Assembly: GCA_009838735.1 (NCBI GenBank)
Contig: VXQZ01000050.1
Location: forward strand, 57,924-121,923
Direction of reading: 5' to 3'
From: Chloroflexota bacterium
Lineage (GTDB): Bacteria; Chloroflexota; Dehalococcoidia; Bin125
Length of the DNA stretch: 64,000 bases
The stretch's first letter is position 1; each line of letters begins with the position of its first letter. A program made the position numbers and the translations under genes. Positions 60,926 through 64,000 of this stretch are shown here, one piece after another. The notes below the pieces were generated by a model that saw nothing but the letters and a program-made list of their open reading frames with translations, was not told where the DNA came from and made no database searches.

Positions 60926-63322
60926 GTGACACTCCCGCTGCATGGAGTCCGAGTTCTGGACCTCTCGGACCATCGGGCGGCGCTCGGCAGCCGGATGCTT
61001 GCCGACCTCGGTGCTGAGGTCACGATGGTTGAACCGCCCGGCGGGAATCCCATCCGACATCTCGCGCCCTTCGTCGATGACGAACGGTCGGCGGACGGCA
61101 GCTATCAACATCTGTACTTCAACGTCAACAAGCGCTCGATCGTGCTTGACTGGCGATCCGACGACGGCCTGGCTCGACTGGGCTCGTTGGTTGAGTCCGC
61201 TGACATCCTGATCGAGACGAATCAGCCGGGCGAGTTCCCGGTCGACGAGGTTCGCGCCAAGAATCCGCGTCTGATCGTCGTTTCGGCGACGCCGTACGGC
61301 AAGCGAGGGCCGAAGTCGAGCTGGCGCGCGACCGATCTGACAGCCACGGCCGCGGGCGGCCTGTTGCAAGTCAGCGGCGAGCGTGCGGATCCGCCGGTCC
61401 ACGGCGCGGCGTTCCCGGGCCACACGATGACCGGCCTGACCATTGCCTCGTCGGCGATGACCGCGCTGCACGGGCGCGACCGGACCCCGGGGCAACCAGG
61501 CTGCCAGATCGATATCTCGATGCAGGAGGCGACTTCGTTCCAGGTCGTGCAAACGTCGAATCCGAACATCTGGCGCTGGCGCGAGGAAGCGCCGTATCGA
61601 CCAGCGCTATCGCAGGTCATCCAGTGCGCCGACGGCCGCTGGATGGGTTGCAACATTTCGCCGAACAAACTGCCCGAGTTCATCGCGATGCTGGAAGAGG
61701 CGGGCGTCGAGCATCATCTAGACCCTGAGAACTGGGAAGTCATCCATCGCGGTGATCGAGCAGCGTGGCAGTACCTCGAGAATCCGCTCCAGGATCTGGC
61801 CAGGGACTTGGCGGCGGTCTGGCCGCGTCAGAAACTGCTGGAACGGCTCTGGGCATGCGGGACACCGGCCATGCCTACGCTGAGCTTTAGCGAGTTCGAG
61901 GAGACGGAACACTACCCGACATCCGGCCAGTTCACTCATATCGACACGCCGAATGTCGGCAAGGAGCTGAGCTACTCTCGCAGCCCGCTCGATCCGGTGC
62001 AGTCGCCGCTGGAGATGCGTCCCGCTCCGTCGCTGGGTGAACATAACGATGCTCCGCTCCCGCCCCTTACAGGGGGACATGACGTAGGCACAGAGGGGCA
62101 GGCCTCCTTCCCCGACATGCCCCTGACCGGGATCCGTGTGCTCGACCTGACCTGGGTTGCGGCCGGTCCGCTGACTACGCGGCTGATGGCCAACTTTGGC
62201 GCGGACGTGATCAAGGTGGAATCCAGCGGCGACCGAATGGATCCGGTCCGGGTGCAGCCGATCAAGGGTGAATTCCATTTCGACTTGCCCGACCTGTTCA
62301 ACGAGGTCAACACCGGCAAGAAGTCGGTCACGATCGATCTGGCCAACGAGCAGGGCAAGAAGTTGCTCAGAGAGCTGGTCGCGCACTGCGACGTGTTGGT
62401 CAACAACTATTCGGCCGGATCGCTGGCTCGGATGGGCTTCCCCTGGGAGGAGCTGCGACAGATCAATCCCGGCCTGATCCTGGTCCATCTGCCTGGCGTC
62501 GGCGGCGACAGTCCCTGGCGACCTCTGCGCACCCTGGGCAACCTGCTCAAGGCGGCGGCCGGAATGAACTTCCTGATGGGATACAAACATCAGCCGCCGC
62601 GAGGGATGGGCGTCGCTTATCCCGATTTCACCTCGCCGCACGTTGGCGTGACGGCAATCCTGTCCGCACTGCGAGCGAGAGAAGAAACTGGCGAGGGCCG
62701 CGAGATAGAGCTGAGTCAGCTCAGCGCAACGGTGGCCCTGCTCGGCTCGCAATGGATGCAGTTTGATCAACTGGGCCGGGATCTGCCGCGTCCCGGCAAT
62801 CGCGACGCCAACATGTGCCCACACGGGGTGTTTCCCTCACAGGGCGACGACCAGTGGGTCGCGCTCGCGCTCGAATCAGATGATCAGTGGCCGGCATTCG
62901 CGCGGCTGATCGGCTGTAGCGATTGGGCCGATCGAGTTGACCTACGAACTCTGGCTGGTCGCAAGGCCACTGAGGATGAAATTGAATCGGCAATCGGCAA
63001 GTGGTCCGCACCACTCACCAAGTGGGACGCTGCCGAACAGATGCAGGCCGCCGGAATCGCTGCGAATGCCGTCGAGGACTTGCGCGACATGATGGATCTC
63101 GACGAGCACTTTCGCGATCACTACCAGCGCGTCGAGCAACCGTCGCATCCCGGCTTCGGGATCTGGATCGACGGCGCGCCGTGGGAATTCGCGCACCTGG
63201 AACGACGCGTGCTGGATCGATCGCCGATGCTTGGCGAACACAACGAGGAAGTCCTCAGCGGATTGCTCGGCAAGAGCCAGGAGCAGATTGCCGAGTTGGT
63301 CGCGGCCGGCGTGGTCGGCTAG
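60926..63322 (+). CDS. Double-length CaiB/BaiF CoA-transferase fusion
   Basis: The 798-residue protein contains two full class III CoA-transferase domains in tandem. Domain 1 (about 1-375) starts LHGVRVLDLSDHRAALGSRM and has GCQIDISMQEAT; domain 2 (about 395-798) starts MPLTGIRVLDLTWVAAGPLTTRLMANFGADVIKVES and has GREIELSQLSATVALL. The position of the catalytic Asp is Glu in domain 1 (SMQEAT) and Ser in domain 2 (SQLSAT). Such enzymes are normally dimers of separate chains with interlocked folds, so the fusion would be a covalent heterodimer. GGAAAGG precedes the GTG start. The next gene is a D-2-hydroxyacid dehydrogenase, which may supply its substrate. Confidence 0.9.
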   Translation: MTLPLHGVRVLDLSDHRAALGSRMLADLGAEVTMVEPPGGNPIRHLAPFVDDERSADGSYQHLYFNVNKRSIVLDWRSDDGLARLGSLVESADILIETNQPGEFPVDEVRAKNPRLIVVSATPYGKRGPKSSWRATDLTATAAGGLLQVSGERADPPVHGAAFPGHTMTGLTIASSAMTALHGRDRTPGQPGCQIDISMQEATSFQVVQTSNPNIWRWREEAPYRPALSQVIQCADGRWMGCNISPNKLPEFIAMLEEAGVEHHLDPENWEVIHRGDRAAWQYLENPLQDLARDLAAVWPRQKLLERLWACGTPAMPTLSFSEFEETEHYPTSGQFTHIDTPNVGKELSYSRSPLDPVQSPLEMRPAPSLGEHNDAPLPPLTGGHDVGTEGQASFPDMPLTGIRVLDLTWVAAGPLTTRLMANFGADVIKVESSGDRMDPVRVQPIKGEFHFDLPDLFNEVNTGKKSVTIDLANEQGKKLLRELVAHCDVLVNNYSAGSLARMGFPWEELRQINPGLILVHLPGVGGDSPWRPLRTLGNLLKAAAGMNFLMGYKHQPPRGMGVAYPDFTSPHVGVTAILSALRAREETGEGREIELSQLSATVALLGSQWMQFDQLGRDLPRPGNRDANMCPHGVFPSQGDDQWVALALESDDQWPAFARLIGCSDWADRVDLRTLAGRKATEDEIESAIGKWSAPLTKWDAAEQMQAAGIAANAVEDLRDMMDLDEHFRDHYQRVEQPSHPGFGIWIDGAPWEFAHLERRVLDRSPMLGEHNEEVLSGLLGKSQEQIAELVAAGVVG

Positions 63323-63350
63323 GCATTTGCGAGATGGTTGAGGAGCGGAC

Positions 63351-64000
63351 ATGCCCAAGTACGTGATGCTGCCGCCGATCGACGACGACATCCGCGAATG
63401 GGCGGCGAAGATGCGGGAGGAACTCCCAAGTCTCGATGTGGTCATCGTCGAGGATGAGGCAGACGCAGCGCAGGAACTCACCGACGCCGACGCCGCCTAC
63501 GGTTGGGTCGCACCGGAGGTGTTGCCCGGCGTCGAGCGCTTGAGCCTGCTGCAAAACCCGTTCGCCGGACCGCCGGTTGGTTGGTACTACCCCGAGCTCG
63601 CCGAGCATGCGGTCGTGGTTAGCAATCCGCGCGGGATCTACTCCGACCACATCGCGCACCACATTCTGATGTACATGCTCGCCCTCTCGCGTGGGCTGCC
63701 CTACTACGCGGAAGCGCAGGCGCAGGGTCGCTGGGACAACCGAGCCCGCAAGCGCGGCTACGTCGACCTGACCGAAGCGACCGTCTTGATCAACGGCGTG
63801 GGCGGCATCGGAGCAGAGGCCGCGAGGCTATGCGCTGCGTTCGGTTGCCGCGTCATCGGCGTCGATCCACGCCCGGCATACGAGATCGAGGGCGAGATCA
63901 TAGATCCGTCCGAGCTGGATGCCCGCTTGCCCCAGGCCGATTTCAGAGTCACGGCGGTTCCGCACACGCCCGAGCCCGAGTTCAGCTGGCACGCGGCGCG
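63351..64000 (+). CDS. D-isomer-specific 2-hydroxyacid dehydrogenase, N-terminal part (runs off the window end)
   Basis: The frame is open to the end of the window, giving about 216 residues. It begins MPKYVMLPPIDDDIREWAAK with AGGAG (63341-63345) upstream. The NAD-binding glycine motif is NGVGGIGAEAARL (G-x-G-x-x-G), followed by the acidic residue in VIGVDPRP, which fits NAD rather than NADP. The preceding SNPRGIYSDHIAHHILMYMLALSRGLPYY matches the 2-hydroxyacid dehydrogenase family. The catalytic Arg and Glu-His pair lie beyond the window. The frame was open but had no stop codon within the window. It is 28 bases downstream of the double CaiB gene, in the same unit. Confidence 0.9.
   Translation, partial: MPKYVMLPPIDDDIREWAAKMREELPSLDVVIVEDEADAAQELTDADAAYGWVAPEVLPGVERLSLLQNPFAGPPVGWYYPELAEHAVVVSNPRGIYSDHIAHHILMYMLALSRGLPYYAEAQAQGRWDNRARKRGYVDLTEATVLINGVGGIGAEAARLCAAFGCRVIGVDPRPAYEIEGEIIDPSELDARLPQADFRVTAVPHTPEPEFSWHAA

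Noticed and set aside
62030..62130. A repeat-derived linker in the double CaiB gene
   Set aside because: CCCCTTACAGGGGG-like palindromic bases resemble the intergenic repeats, but the match is too weak to claim a repeat origin.
60926..63322. Two separate genes joined by an assembly error
   Set aside because: The frame is continuous through a 20-residue linker with no internal stop, and there is no ribosome-binding site for a second start in the linker.

Overview
The window is a G+C-rich, densely coding stretch of a bacterial chromosome, with no rRNA, phage, insertion sequence or CRISPR array. The gene content fits a Chloroflexota-type aerobic heterotroph, possibly close to the SAR202/Dehalococcoidia side of the phylum. 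This is inference from several traits: deazaflavin (F420)-type and LLM-class oxidoreductases, CaiB/BaiF CoA-transferases in tandem, peptide-type ABC importers with Tat lipoprotein binding proteins, a UPF0182 membrane protein, a glycine-rich RRM protein and a RecG with an extra N-terminal domain. No marker in the window proves the phylum.

Bases 1-12,400 hold most of the arginine pathway on the + strand: argC (3' end), argJ, argB, argD, argG and argH, followed by rpe. argF is absent. The cluster is interrupted between argJ and argB by a small two-gene unit that looks like a RelE/ParE-type pair and by an opposite-strand membrane b-type/molybdopterin fusion protein. A giant UPF0182 protein is coupled to argB, and a 119-residue unknown lies between argG and argH. 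Bases 12,400-31,200 are housekeeping: a GNAT-like protein, an RRM protein and ribosomal protein L28 on the - strand; the fatty-acid kinase pair fakA/fakB, recG, argS and trpS on the + strand; then a deazaflavin oxidoreductase, an acyl-CoA carboxyltransferase, a UbiA prenyltransferase, an SPFH protein, an esterase-like hydrolase, an Lrp regulator with its aminotransferase, and gatCA.

Bases 31,200-47,040 carry a class A penicillin-binding protein, an anchored HEWTH metallopeptidase, RDD and multi-pass membrane proteins, tRNA-Gly(CCC), an acyl-CoA dehydrogenase, a DUF3179 lipoprotein, two tandem enoyl-CoA hydratases, a fatty-acid desaturase, an epoxide-hydrolase-like enzyme and two tandem LLM flavin oxidoreductases. 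Bases 47,690-64,000 form a catabolic and transport block: a type I sulfatase, two paralogous binding protein-permease-permease importers without ATPase genes, a second carboxyltransferase, a CaiB protein, a double-length CaiB fusion, and the start of a D-2-hydroxyacid dehydrogenase. Uptake of small organic molecules or peptides, CoA activation, dehydrogenation, hydration and carboxylation would be a coherent reading, but the substrate is not visible.

The least expected structure is a family of degenerate arrays with a strict 10-base period (unit close to AAATCSGAAC). They lie in the argD-argG gap, inside the linker-coding part of recG and in the gap at 47.2 kb, each time with the A-rich strand as coding strand of the neighbours. 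Other oddities are CAG-repeat, Gln-rich tethers behind the lipid-anchor cysteine of both binding proteins, a degenerate HIGH motif in ArgS (QVGN), loss of the usual catalytic acid in some CaiB domains, and a 147-bp MITE-like element before argS.
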